Below are positions 19,901 to 23,991 of a DNA stretch of 29,212 nt, piece by piece. The DNA comes from Treponema primitia ZAS-1. GTDB taxonomy: Bacteria > Spirochaetota > Spirochaetia > Treponematales > Breznakiellaceae. The notes under the pieces were generated by a model that was not told where the DNA came from, ran no database searches, and saw only the letters and a program-made list of their open reading frames with translations. Positions within the stretch are counted from its first letter, which is position 1. Every line of letters starts with the position of its first letter. The position numbers were made by a program, and so were the translations under genes. The stretch is from contig NZ_AEEA01000092.1 in assembly GCF_000297095.1 (NCBI RefSeq), positions 1 through 29,212 of the forward strand, given 5' to 3'.

Positions 19901-22591
19901 CCCGATAACACCACCCCGGTATATTCCGTGGGTCCCTACGGGAACCCCGACCGCAGGTTCAACACCTGGGATCAGCCCTACGATGTGGTCCGTATCGGAC
20001 TCAACGTGGCCAACACCGATACGGTTAAGCCGGAGGTTAAACTCTGGGACTTCAATCCCGGCGGAGAAGCCGCAGGCGCAGCCGGAGCGGCCCAGCCCCC
20101 CAGTTCAATAAACCTAACGCCGAATGCAGCCCTCAGCCCCAACCTGCTTAAGGGCGGCCTCTATAACCCCAAGAACCACAACAGAAACATTGAGCGTTCA
20201 GGCCATATCGAACCCCGGTTTGCCGCAACTCAGAATAGCTATTTTATTGAAGGCAATTACGGCAGCGCCACCTTTGCTAAGGACACCCTGAGCGGGGAAG
20301 TAATACTCCGCGGCTTTGCCTACGACGATCAGCGCCTGGGCACAGTATACCTATCGATCAACGGTGTGGAATTCCCCATCCTCCGGTCCGATGATACCAC
20401 CGCATACAATGCGGCAAACCCCGGCAGCCGGGGCCTGTTAGTTCCCGTGAGCGGTCAGAACGCCTCGGTGTACAACCAGATCGACGTTGCGGGGCACATG
20501 GCCGAATGGGCCTATGTCTGGAACACCGCCGCCCTGCCCGCCGGTCTTGTAGCCGGGGACAACGTGAAGGTCCAGGTACGGGTCGAAGATAAACGGAGCT
20601 CCCCGAACAGCAGCGTTACCCGTCTGCATCCCAATACCGGTGAAGCCACCAACGGCTCTACCATACTTGCGGGTAGCAACGACGGCCGCTATCCCCTGGT
20701 CCTGCGGAATGCCGATGGCTGGCGTCTGGACCCGGCGGGCGACCGGGGTTACAACCGTATCGCCGTAACCCTGGCGCCCTACCTCAACTCCCTCCAGCGG
20801 GACGCCGGCAAGGGCTACAATTCCCTCCGGTCCCGCCAGGGCTGGTACAGCTTCAGCCGGGGTGAAACCATCGTTGCCCAGGGCTGGAACCTGAAGTTCC
20901 CCAGCGCGAACACCACCGTTACCTTAGATACCGCCACCGCCACGGTGGATGCAGCGGTGGGCGCTCAAACCACCACGGGTATTACCTTTACCGTACCCGC
21001 CACCGCCGTCAGCGGCAATGTCAAGCTCCTGGCCAACGGCGTACCCACGGTGAACGACCGGAACGACAACCGCAACCCCTGGAACCGGGAGGATTACAAT
21101 CTTAGTGTGAGCGGCAACGATCTCTGGAAGGATGATCGGGCCGCCCATATCTGGCAGTCAGATGGAACCGTTGGCAGCGATTATACCCAGATCAACGGAA
21201 GTTCAATGCCCACAGACCCCGCCATGACCATGGCTCCCCTAACCGGAACACTCTGGGCAGCCTGGTCGAATACGTCTAACATGGCGGTCTACATGAATTC
21301 CAACACCAGCGCTTCCTATATAAATGTTTTAACAAACACCGGCGGCGGCGGCATGGAAAATGTTGATATTTATTATGCGGCGACCCAGCGCAGTTCCGGT
21401 ACCAACAAGGATCGTCCTACCATGTTCTTCAGCAGTATCCGTAAGTATAACAACGAGTGGGGCGTCACCCGGTCAGGCGGTATTAAGGGCTATGATCCCG
21501 ATGGTTCCTCCCCCTGGGAAAACTATTACAGCGCCAACGACAGCAAACAGTACAACGTGGAGCATACCTACCATAACCAGATAAACGATCAGTTTAAACA
21601 GCCGCGGGTGGTATACCGGGGTGACAACATGCATGTCACCTACTACGACTCCAAGGATAAGTCCATGAAGTACTGGTTCGGCAGATCCGGGTACCGGCCC
21701 TCCTCGGGCAATTACGAAAGTAATGCTGTTCCCGGCACCGTTAATGGTTTAACCGGCGTCAGAACCCGGCACTGGGTCAACCTTGACGGCGGCGATGACG
21801 CTGAGGATAAGGATGCTACCAGCGGTACCCCCGCCCCCTTAGACCGGGTCAGGGCCAGAACCGGCGGCGGCGCGGAGGGTACCAATACCTTCACCCGCAC
21901 CAGCAAGACAAGCCTGTGGAGCGCCATCGATCTGCAAAAAGACGGCCAACCGGTTATCGCCTACTTTGATGATTATAACGCGCGGCTGCGCCTGGCCTAT
22001 GCCGACACTGCGGTTAATCCCCAGGCCGGCCAATGGAAGGTGCAGTACGCCCTGCCGGACACGGACGACAACTATCACTTCTCCGGAGAATACGTCAGTA
22101 TGCAGATCGACCAGACCAACAACGACGCGCACCTGGCCTTCTTCAAGTCCAATACCACCCAGTTGGTCTACATCAGATTGAAGTGGGATGGTGGAAAGTA
22201 TGTCCCCTACGGCAAGAGCGTCATCGTCGATGAAGCGGGGGCCAACGGCAAGTGGGTGGATCTTACCCTGGACCGGACGAACCGGCCCTGGATATCCTAC
22301 ATAGACATTACCCGTGGCGGTAACTTCGACGGCGTTAAGATGGCCTACTACGATCCTTCGAAGCATGAGCTAGGCGAACATTCCTACGATATAAACGGCG
22401 TCGAAAAGACCGGCTGGGAAACCATGAACGTCCCGGCCCTCTACAAAGCCTCCGACAACCGTACCGGCATCGAAGTCTGGCCCCACCGGGACACCCCGAC
22501 AACCAATACGGTAACCAAACCCTGGTCCGCAGCCGTAGGCTACGCAAACCCCGACTACTACTATATTGCCTACTATATAAAGCCGCGTTAA
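4952..22591 (+). CDS. Giant Ig-like repeat surface lipoprotein (5879 aa), copy 1
   Basis: An unbroken 17.6-kb gene. Residues 1-21 are a lipoprotein signal peptide (basic IKK, hydrophobic core) ending in lipobox LISC with Cys22 as the lipidated residue, so the protein is membrane-anchored and probably surface-exposed. It then has about 35 Ig-like beta modules by hand count of linkers of the form (V/I/L)Dxx(x)P, for example at residues 422, 1121, 1244, 1384, 1542, 1678 and 1815. From about 1121 to 3098 two module types alternate. A tail-protein-like insert lies at 4869-4918, a TIG-like domain at about 5297-5370, and a propeller-like region with repeated aromatic strands (PVIAYFDD, HLAFFKS, WISYID) at about 5391-5879. 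It may be a long adhesin or stalk; ligand and role are unknown. The ATG at 4955 could be the true start. Confidence 0.92.
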   Translation: MMTSLIKKSVVLALAVLALISCENPIQNGLGSRVDITGPDITVLDPEAGDYLNGLVNFNVFADDDIKVESVFVYAAMEGNFHKESPQWIGISPPASGKIWTWQKNTTNEEDGILLARFRAVDNTGKTSETETLSYTIKNLPPRIDLNIPNFSLKDRTRLLEEELAIANNGLSIDSGGVLIGYATDIQGVRYQSPKIKLWREGTPKPSYWSDVDVPVWEDIDPASSLASSKGREFRYYITDHQEPGDPRLAAPMEVGDYRVQFQVTDTSKGEGISSIFPPSYTIDGIDYDYLKIHVVPSYETPHLDVSFTPNNTYQGEAFIVEAKASHSMGIDGIDLLVKKSGETTLHTLAWEANTENLQDLDINGTATKSRTVESFFIIPGGYYVKTDGDTFLFDSGTYEFSVQAVSKAGARFSHTQTIYIDNTRPTVQITRIAPGVYVDPSNIDYYTLNHEQDRPFFTVDNALNIQEAYIVNGKVKINVAPFDQNGLGIYEVDAAGREIRRLRYLLARVNYTPAELADPGLQSAKLASILPLRNGVLDRDDMYDALPNEEGVWRPHGDKGGEWMAGFMDKLPKPPLTGSIDISSPAADMITLDTNLAVPGNEGELYLFITAKDKANNLAALLKGADTIGYHLRVNQGSDEPYIKFTDLKNVTAVGDLKRGNNVLDSDNTIRGSLEDDDGITTMGSPNSVQFFLSRLRPGAAASPIPSDWDGPHLVPNNDMLQNQTGKSLNFEFTRTDLGMAFSEPKLLDGIYKLEVTLSDDPLLKDGLPAATTHVVRCFAYDAATPAIDIITPQNYAFIGTDFTMEVEVFDANGPLHLEIRPPKLADLPPANATAQFWDLNYIDWISTQPSNIWFTPGTVYGDYGARRRAEIPQDIYNDTQLVALLNTVKTDITNITGPTPVASVPVVTSVWKFKISDLDQDHLTVGVRGLDRFLKESEKTLTLKFDQIPPVIESTYPLDPTSPAGTRTILTADWITGNSSFAGTAWDPTKREQNKEANSPTAGVPAADGAVLDVVYWNYRVGDSVKPPADLGQWEHATISNRDAPRTPWSVYIEAIPPDGVTPPPEGRYTLYVAAIDQTGKASLVSNGAGVVSPVNPPSAYTNDYAPGVNTIAINYGIDKTPPTVSDLLTGAPADTASVSAYTTERTAAFDMSCGIHDDNGLKSLVITQRKGNEPPITIHSAAYTGNDDSLTLTGLPRKTAADSFSPMEWDNHVPDGIYYYTITVTDVANQETTITRTIDVDTTAPAVKITSHHGAPLPGVPAYIFSDKLFLVGDVADAHPGSVYFWDGPSVSYPGSPGALTIPTTAAAAASSGWTKATGSPTTWNIDYTLPPEAPEGDRHIYIIAFDTLGHRNNGITYTDEDANVYPVLPTVSFDFPYALDTAPPQLTETYVANEDQKLVSANFLLRGLVGDANGVRSITVRQTLRGALPGDSHNLSYDVFNSWNTSISPQSLFPNGVYLKGPGTGQFSGLNLPWNTENKLKVDGTVDYPLPTLPWKNTGAPNNPVLAHDETSGEYDYTITAIDKFGRSTTLLRHVQVDVEPPVISFSPAPINKPQNSWFDLTSIIQGAGTDDLTGIASVFYWYGRGTVSGASYTPPPPPAYATLEDINNPPLTNPPKFWETASGNATWSVPLDISESSFAEGYYTLYVIAVDGAGNIGGALTTHAPLEYNFRVDKANPTIAETKVDQSIDVVYTSAPDNQSPLRKDYFDLNLDLYDSYGLDHVVIKQTKDNNPADPLSKSFTLPLSGTSVSPVLSSLPWKALYTQADADPVTLTAPDGVYDYEFTLWDGTYSDTDPTKRKSATITRKITVDNTKPTVAHISTPGEIYQTMNASMEIRGTAVDPAPGTIRRVLYWTGTATDTSSASDVPAYNPASPLPWKEVDYSTSGWSKEIILGSNEGQRVVAIIAEDKHGNVSDLKLYNAATNTNNVSVRFFYKDDSAPSFDVTLPDTKSRVDRSPQFPMDGYVQDTNAVDKIVLVQKKMNGAVADQTLEFTLNLNSAAPYKNQTQYWRFAGLPYSVTGGSQTPIFGSIGTSTSDRIIFTGTPYTGSGNFDYTITAYDVSGRSVFEQRYVTIDTTPPTAAISSSPTNPPAGSWFSQTQFIKGSAADTGSPQSGVVNVYYAITAPGDSTPAFNNFAAPDWKPARALSGWASWDITLQVDNTLDSLAEGQYKLHVVAVDGAGNIGSANGLNTAVSYLFNVDKADPIISETTIGSDVFRDDTVFTLGGPFSDSYGIDSIRITQTSVINGTTVTKTLKDHADAPTFNSSAYTQTTTDWSLLALPRNPGLSDTIIKNPAAWTIADGIYTYTITARDRAGKETTATRIITIDNSPPAITVSSPDAVASEGWTGDATITVTGTATDAAPGHVADVYYWLTDASVPVVPLNTVLDAAGNFIGATIWKKAQLISGTNNWSTGPYTLPLEGEQHLAAHARDSANHLSPGVTKTFWVDQADPSLTVTAKTTDTAALITGPTARAFKLSGDAWDTNGIKSVQIVQRKAGITNPLEVTVFTTTSFGGGDGKSAGAAKTWDMGSANALPRLQNSAGSTTPSLDDGAYTYYITLTDNSGRITKKELEINVDTTKPHTEAGAASDITVTVPTIPTAGDVGSWIRGAAVSIEGKAADSMPTGSTGTITPSGIEKVIYWASINGASELSVGALDQPGNSWKTAAYNAATTEWSATLVLANFGLSDGVNKLWVRAYDKAGNLSEAYTRTFGVDQANPELIETSVDTAASPLAELAYIKTGSFTLSGKILETNLDKLVITQQVRLSNGTFVDAPITIAEIEKTVMPGAGIAGNPYVWALSTPANQLPREYGNSSNPNAPLTDFTNVDATFVYGITAWDLMGNASAEVKRLVTIDNSGPLVTIGHPEQNASYQGTSIQIDGTVTDNTRVDQVRYIIENAATTLAALKARPGYPVSGWTAVEANKLVAGTWSAFIDFGALSITEGDLRLWVIATDGANWGGSNVTPGDPVSAAFTLDQARPEIGAITYTGTSTVSRNIYTQGGFSFEFDAWDSNKLPDSKLINAVTVTRSGVTLPLSAAQGLTITDGGASPDTVHVKVDQSGSYALSAGTYTYVITVTDKSGKTSVKETTVIVDTTPPELSLNSVTPVVTKTSGAVTTDYVNGLFWFNVSSSDDNGIYPYNIAEGENGSPQGGVKYYFVPTGTDSHPRTNPFTDTAGGTVLKPNPYEGVINTASVTSSTPYTLWIYSRDRAGRISYISRDLTIDQTTDTPVVNIPAMEGYNNTTNIFSLNPGTTGYPLVGIVSDDDNVNGANLKVYRSGAGASPDPNLETGWTLLTPADGLTELTQVTGSDKQWRFTYVVPTSLLDGTYKLRVVAEDKDKHYPNTNNQLPNPGVGGMGTITTPATVLIRPVYTFNVDAVKPEITVNTAPAAGYLEETYKTSKPIQGTVKEATLKAFRITIDGSRIVNASDTGELVLSGTGETKTWTLNMASAAFNALNDGPHSLLWTAEDAVGNTETLGRTFYKDSSGPDIIVTSLNEDQMYIIDSRGITNNVPFWFNPKTGLLTSPLPPDPSAALKTVADVITDGTPKLAGTFFDEYSTVFEPGAANRKFWYRFDYAGFSTDDTLTTWQEATGETFLAGFADLTGAEKSVRWQIPLSSADPTSPSYGLSQGYHHVDIKVLDRWGSNNGMNYQAPGDPAPLVYNFERIAFRLDSDPPEINLTAKDSSNKAIADGDTFGNLANPTDVVFNLLAKVTDVTLSSVKADIRVGNTILKKLGATPTDGTYTTSLGTIGTETIAGNTVKNLSIGVAFTQADMNALVAAAGPGSNIFTIVITAVDGAPREQKLEIRFKTDSTPARITTSNLVTNRSAGIANYPSVIIDAQPAIQGNISDDSGIGTARYKIDQYNYTTGVYTNTVSWTSLSASDFTNNFITMEAFTINLGAGHLGLTDGKYSISFELKDKASPSPNITEKINIVPSSYPGDDIADIEFFIDGAPPALETVNFKSPPFYSGTELTESSIDYMAVYIKASDANTITQIRGRLETDTAGTYPLIAAPYTDASMPSVNYRLLIRKDSCAEGLHNLTIEAKDGAGRTTAITKDFTLDKSNPILELIEPQYPNPDNHTIPAEITSQATIKGITADNSSVSKLYYLFGRTEVSAGTLAPASFPPNTTVSVNGKIWREFKAGIDKDGNTIAAASYITNPAITTNLDKAQGTGSLYSWSIKLPNSVDLTTDLAAGVGRYVSLRNGSTYLCDLPIRFMIIDSAGNIAYYDYTVIVNPKGDEPMVTFSQPNPAQTAVQNEVGGVIQVVGTAKDNDWIHRVVFRVLKGDDSPATPIFIDNGWTPDTETNTAYAALGDNRGGWFQAPILGAPGSNVSWSFNLNNNGGLNPESGSNGRLVTIQALAYDTSPFNHLAPKTMGEIAVVKVTFVNGLPFVVSNSTIITPDPKNGKPFAYTTNNQNIGGTFTITTRIRDDNGLKELTYHGENTTAWSTNIFSIVPPGGATNYAKPVTVVPAANLVSGTYYLVLEGPNRTNLPFKYDGTSASIPAGMVSASPALNETGDTPYNDTAHTAGKKGYIEYELRLRFDSTTLMNKDQQLFVNRAGHYALSILATDHTDFKMPLELTLNIDNFFPLGTYTGNGVAVGASYQLQGLAWDTGAGVTVQGIKKVVAWFSRGEQFIPLNEKAMGSGAAFRAAGDPITVAMGRTDTNSGTAPALTTINGGGSTIKFPDLRYTRKYVDNDGVTPNSSYYNLNSPYISGVEIDANEPTQDNDEDGFLEGMADAGTNYQWYGRIDTTKFYDGLLTVHYLVYDKAGNASYYSNTIFISNNPPKVTSVDIGTDVLNVGFTTDPRGHRTISANYGNTNFTVRNKQVSFKINISGDDGAKPFHYRFGYVTNRVSKPASALVTGKIYSIEAVGTVNWTAVGAPEGYGVGTTFMATDHTSFGAGSALELTISSLQANNTNAHEVTYNYTSSDFSAIADTTIPNDAWFVLRVYNSLKIPMIPDDGYMANGGDGHLGPDNTTPVYSVGPYGNPDRRFNTWDQPYDVVRIGLNVANTDTVKPEVKLWDFNPGGEAAGAAGAAQPPSSINLTPNAALSPNLLKGGLYNPKNHNRNIERSGHIEPRFAATQNSYFIEGNYGSATFAKDTLSGEVILRGFAYDDQRLGTVYLSINGVEFPILRSDDTTAYNAANPGSRGLLVPVSGQNASVYNQIDVAGHMAEWAYVWNTAALPAGLVAGDNVKVQVRVEDKRSSPNSSVTRLHPNTGEATNGSTILAGSNDGRYPLVLRNADGWRLDPAGDRGYNRIAVTLAPYLNSLQRDAGKGYNSLRSRQGWYSFSRGETIVAQGWNLKFPSANTTVTLDTATATVDAAVGAQTTTGITFTVPATAVSGNVKLLANGVPTVNDRNDNRNPWNREDYNLSVSGNDLWKDDRAAHIWQSDGTVGSDYTQINGSSMPTDPAMTMAPLTGTLWAAWSNTSNMAVYMNSNTSASYINVLTNTGGGGMENVDIYYAATQRSSGTNKDRPTMFFSSIRKYNNEWGVTRSGGIKGYDPDGSSPWENYYSANDSKQYNVEHTYHNQINDQFKQPRVVYRGDNMHVTYYDSKDKSMKYWFGRSGYRPSSGNYESNAVPGTVNGLTGVRTRHWVNLDGGDDAEDKDATSGTPAPLDRVRARTGGGAEGTNTFTRTSKTSLWSAIDLQKDGQPVIAYFDDYNARLRLAYADTAVNPQAGQWKVQYALPDTDDNYHFSGEYVSMQIDQTNNDAHLAFFKSNTTQLVYIRLKWDGGKYVPYGKSVIVDEAGANGKWVDLTLDRTNRPWISYIDITRGGNFDGVKMAYYDPSKHELGEHSYDINGVEKTGWETMNVPALYKASDNRTGIEVWPHRDTPTTNTVTKPWSAAVGYANPDYYYIAYYIKPR
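8312..14242 (+). repeat. Alternating A/B super-repeat region of giant lipoprotein 1
   Basis: Residues 1121-3097 consist of two Ig-like module types in strict alternation. Type B carries D-x-(N/Y)-(G/A)-x-x-x-(hydrophobic)-x-(hydrophobic)-x-Q near its start (residues 1160, 1415, 1720, 1972, 2235, 2488; a variant at 2757). Type A carries an aromatic strand such as VYYW or VFYW (1287, 1584, 1855, 2123, 2374, 2644). Linkers alternate too: IDNSPP or VDTTKP before type A, and VDKADP, VDQADP or VDQANP before most type B. The period is about 250-305 residues. The DNA copies are well diverged, so this is an old protein-level repeat. Confidence 0.8.
19556..19705 (+). other. Phage-tail-like 50-residue insert inside an Ig-like module
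   Basis: Residues 4869-4918 contain LVTGKIYSIEAVGTVNWTAV, then GTTFMAT and FGAGSALEL. This follows the pattern (L/V)xxGxxYxIxxxGTxxxTxxGAxxxxxGTxFxA that I recognise from phage tail and other virion-associated proteins. It interrupts a module running from about 4791 to 5023. Recognition is from memory of the motif, so a profile search should confirm it. Confidence 0.5.
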
Positions 22592-22604
22592 TGCAGGATA
22601 AACC

Positions 22605-22650
22605 ACGGACCACACGGACAAAGTCATTCATAGTCCCTGTGGTCCGTTTT
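22605..22650 (+). terminator. Intrinsic terminator after giant gene 1, shared with the convergent Rpn gene
   Basis: Left arm 22605-22619 (ACGGACCACACGGAC) pairs with right arm 22633-22647 with one mismatch across a 13-base loop, followed by TTT and, after GGTAG, TTTT. It begins 14 bases after the giant gene stop codon. The convergent Rpn gene ends at 22658 on the other side, so the hairpin could end both transcripts, although the T-run favours the plus strand. Confidence 0.8.
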
Positions 22651-22657
22651 GGTAGTT

Positions 22658-23590
22658 TTAGCTATCTATCCCGGCATCCCGAAGCTTCCGCCTAAGCTCC
22701 TCAATAACTTGGGCATTTTCCTCGAGTATCGGCTTGTATTTCGCCTCTGCCTCTTCCCGCCCGACTTCCTTCCCGGCCTCCCGGCTGGCGTACATCTCGG
22801 ACCGATAATCCATCGCCGCCTTTTCTCGGAATAGCGCACGGGCCCATTGTTCTTCCGTCCGGCTTATCTTTTTTAACATCCGTTCTGCGTTCATAATCCC
22901 TTCCTCCCGGCAGAGGGCCTCTACCAGCCCAGCCATCCGTTTGTCGTTCCGGTACCTAAAGTATATACCCCACTTCTGGTCATCCGGCAAGTCTTCCAAG
23001 CGTATTTCCCCCGCAAAATACCCATCGGCTATCCGCTTCAGCTTGGGCAGTTCGTAGAAAATTACGTTTACCACTTCACTCAGTTCGTCATGTTCATCCT
23101 CTTCCCGCATGGTGTAGCGCCGGGGGACCTTATCACTTCCGGGAAAGAGAATAAAGTTGAGGAAGAATATTTGGTAGACCCTGGGAACTGATTTGTAGAA
23201 CTTCCCCCGTTTGGCCTGGCTGGAAAGGAGGTAGGCGGCATAGACCACGGCCCGTACCTTGATGTCATCATTGGTCCGGTCAACCTGGATCTCGATATCC
23301 GCTTGCTCGCCGTCGTTAAAGACCAGGTGAATGTCCAGTCGTATGGTCTTCCCGGTGAGGTACTCCGGGAGGAGTTCGCTATTCCGGATGGATAGCGAAG
23401 TTACCGGACGGTGGATACAAGCGGACAGGAGGCAGCGGAGGGCTGTTTGGGAGTCTTCGTCATGGGCGGTAAACAGGGCCTTAAAGACGAAGTCCGAAAG
23501 CAGGTCCAGCGCCTTGCCCGTTCTGGCGTTTTTCCTAGCCTGACGGCGGAGGTCCGGATCGAAAAAAGAAAAGAGGAATGGTAGTTTCAT
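22658..23590 (-). CDS. Rpn-family PD-(D/E)XK nuclease / putative transposase
   Basis: A 310-aa protein of the Rpn/PDDEXK_2 family (the 'conserved hypothetical / recombination-promoting nuclease' group). Visible signatures are the N-terminal SDFVFKALF (about 32-40), then KTIRLDIHLV with Asp86 and ADIEIQVDR with Glu100 and Gln102 forming the nuclease site. A helical middle follows, with YFRYRNDKRM at about 210-220, and a charged coiled-coil C-terminus (about 265-306). Characterised members promote RecA-independent recombination and cut DNA; they are not confirmed cut-and-paste transposases. No terminal inverted repeats were seen around the gene. Its length is normal and all key residues are present, so it looks intact. 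An AAAGGAG ribosome site lies seven bases before the ATG. It is convergent with giant gene 1 and divergent from giant gene 2. Confidence 0.88.
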   Translation of the reverse strand: MKLPFLFSFFDPDLRRQARKNARTGKALDLLSDFVFKALFTAHDEDSQTALRCLLSACIHRPVTSLSIRNSELLPEYLTGKTIRLDIHLVFNDGEQADIEIQVDRTNDDIKVRAVVYAAYLLSSQAKRGKFYKSVPRVYQIFFLNFILFPGSDKVPRRYTMREEDEHDELSEVVNVIFYELPKLKRIADGYFAGEIRLEDLPDDQKWGIYFRYRNDKRMAGLVEALCREEGIMNAERMLKKISRTEEQWARALFREKAAMDYRSEMYASREAGKEVGREEAEAKYKPILEENAQVIEELRRKLRDAGIDS

Positions 23591-23597
23591 AGAGTGC

Positions 23598-23620
23598 TCC
23601 TTTACGGCTTTTGGGCCGTA
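23598..23620 (-). promoter_or_regulatory. Ribosome site and small leader hairpin of the Rpn gene
   Basis: On the minus strand AAAGGAG (23604-23598) is the ribosome site. TACGGC (23603-23608) and GCCGTA (23615-23620) form a 6-bp inverted repeat directly beside it. The hairpin could modulate ribosome access, but it is short. Confidence 0.4.
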
Positions 23621-23880
23621 CCGGATATAGGGAGCTCAGGTGAAAAATGCTTTACTGCGTAGAAAATATTTTGTAGATCAAATTTAGCTCAGAAAGGGTG
23701 GATAACCCCCCGTTTTTAACCCCATTTTGCCGATACTTTATACCATCATTTACGTATGAAAGTGTAAAACCTATGCTTTTATCGTGCTTTTTGGTTCCAT
23801 TTACAAATTTTTGCCCTGGAGGACAAATATTTCATACAATATTGTAAAAGAATCTTTCATTTCTTTCCACTTTCGAATAA

Positions 23881-23940
23881 AATAGAAGTAATTAAAAATG
23901 AAAGTATCTTTGGGCATTAAATCAGTTTATTATTCTCAGC
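23881..23940 (+). promoter_or_regulatory. Conserved upstream block of giant lipoprotein gene 2
   Basis: AATAGAAGTAATTA (23881-23894) and the following TGAAAG, ATTAAA and ATTCTCA elements match the order seen before gene 1. The same regulator or promoter may drive both genes. No unambiguous -35/-10 pair was found. Confidence 0.45.
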
Positions 23941-23943
23941 TTT

Positions 23944-23981
23944 TCGGAGGTGATTCTCTCACCGCCGAGCTTTTGTTTTTT
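23944..23981 (+). promoter_or_regulatory. Terminator-like leader hairpin of giant gene 2 (possible attenuator)
   Basis: TCGGAGGTGA (23944-23953) pairs with TCACCGCCGA (23959-23968) across the loop TTCTC with one mismatch, followed by GC and then TTTTGTTTTTT (23971-23981). This has all the marks of an intrinsic terminator, yet it ends only 24 bases before the ATG of the gene it precedes. The left arm contains GGAGGTGA, a near-perfect ribosome-site sequence with no start codon at a usable distance. The hairpin is structurally conserved before gene 1. Confidence 0.65.
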
Positions 23982-23991
23982 ATAGGGGTAC

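Larger units (their letters stand above)
23591..23991. other. 401-bp divergent intergenic region before giant gene 2
   Basis: No gene is visible. The half nearest the Rpn gene must hold its promoter, but no clear one is seen. From about 23700 onward the sequence can be aligned by eye with about 4660-4951 upstream of giant gene 1, including the AATAGAAGTAATTA block and the leader hairpin. The duplication therefore included the control region. Confidence 0.7.

Noticed and set aside
4952..22591. Possible frameshift or assembly fusion making the 17.6-kb gene artificially long
   Set aside because: The frame is continuous, module order is regular throughout, and the second copy shows the same colinear architecture.
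22658..23590. Rpn gene as part of a classical insertion sequence
   Set aside because: No terminal inverted repeats or target-site duplication could be found in the flanking intergenic sequence.
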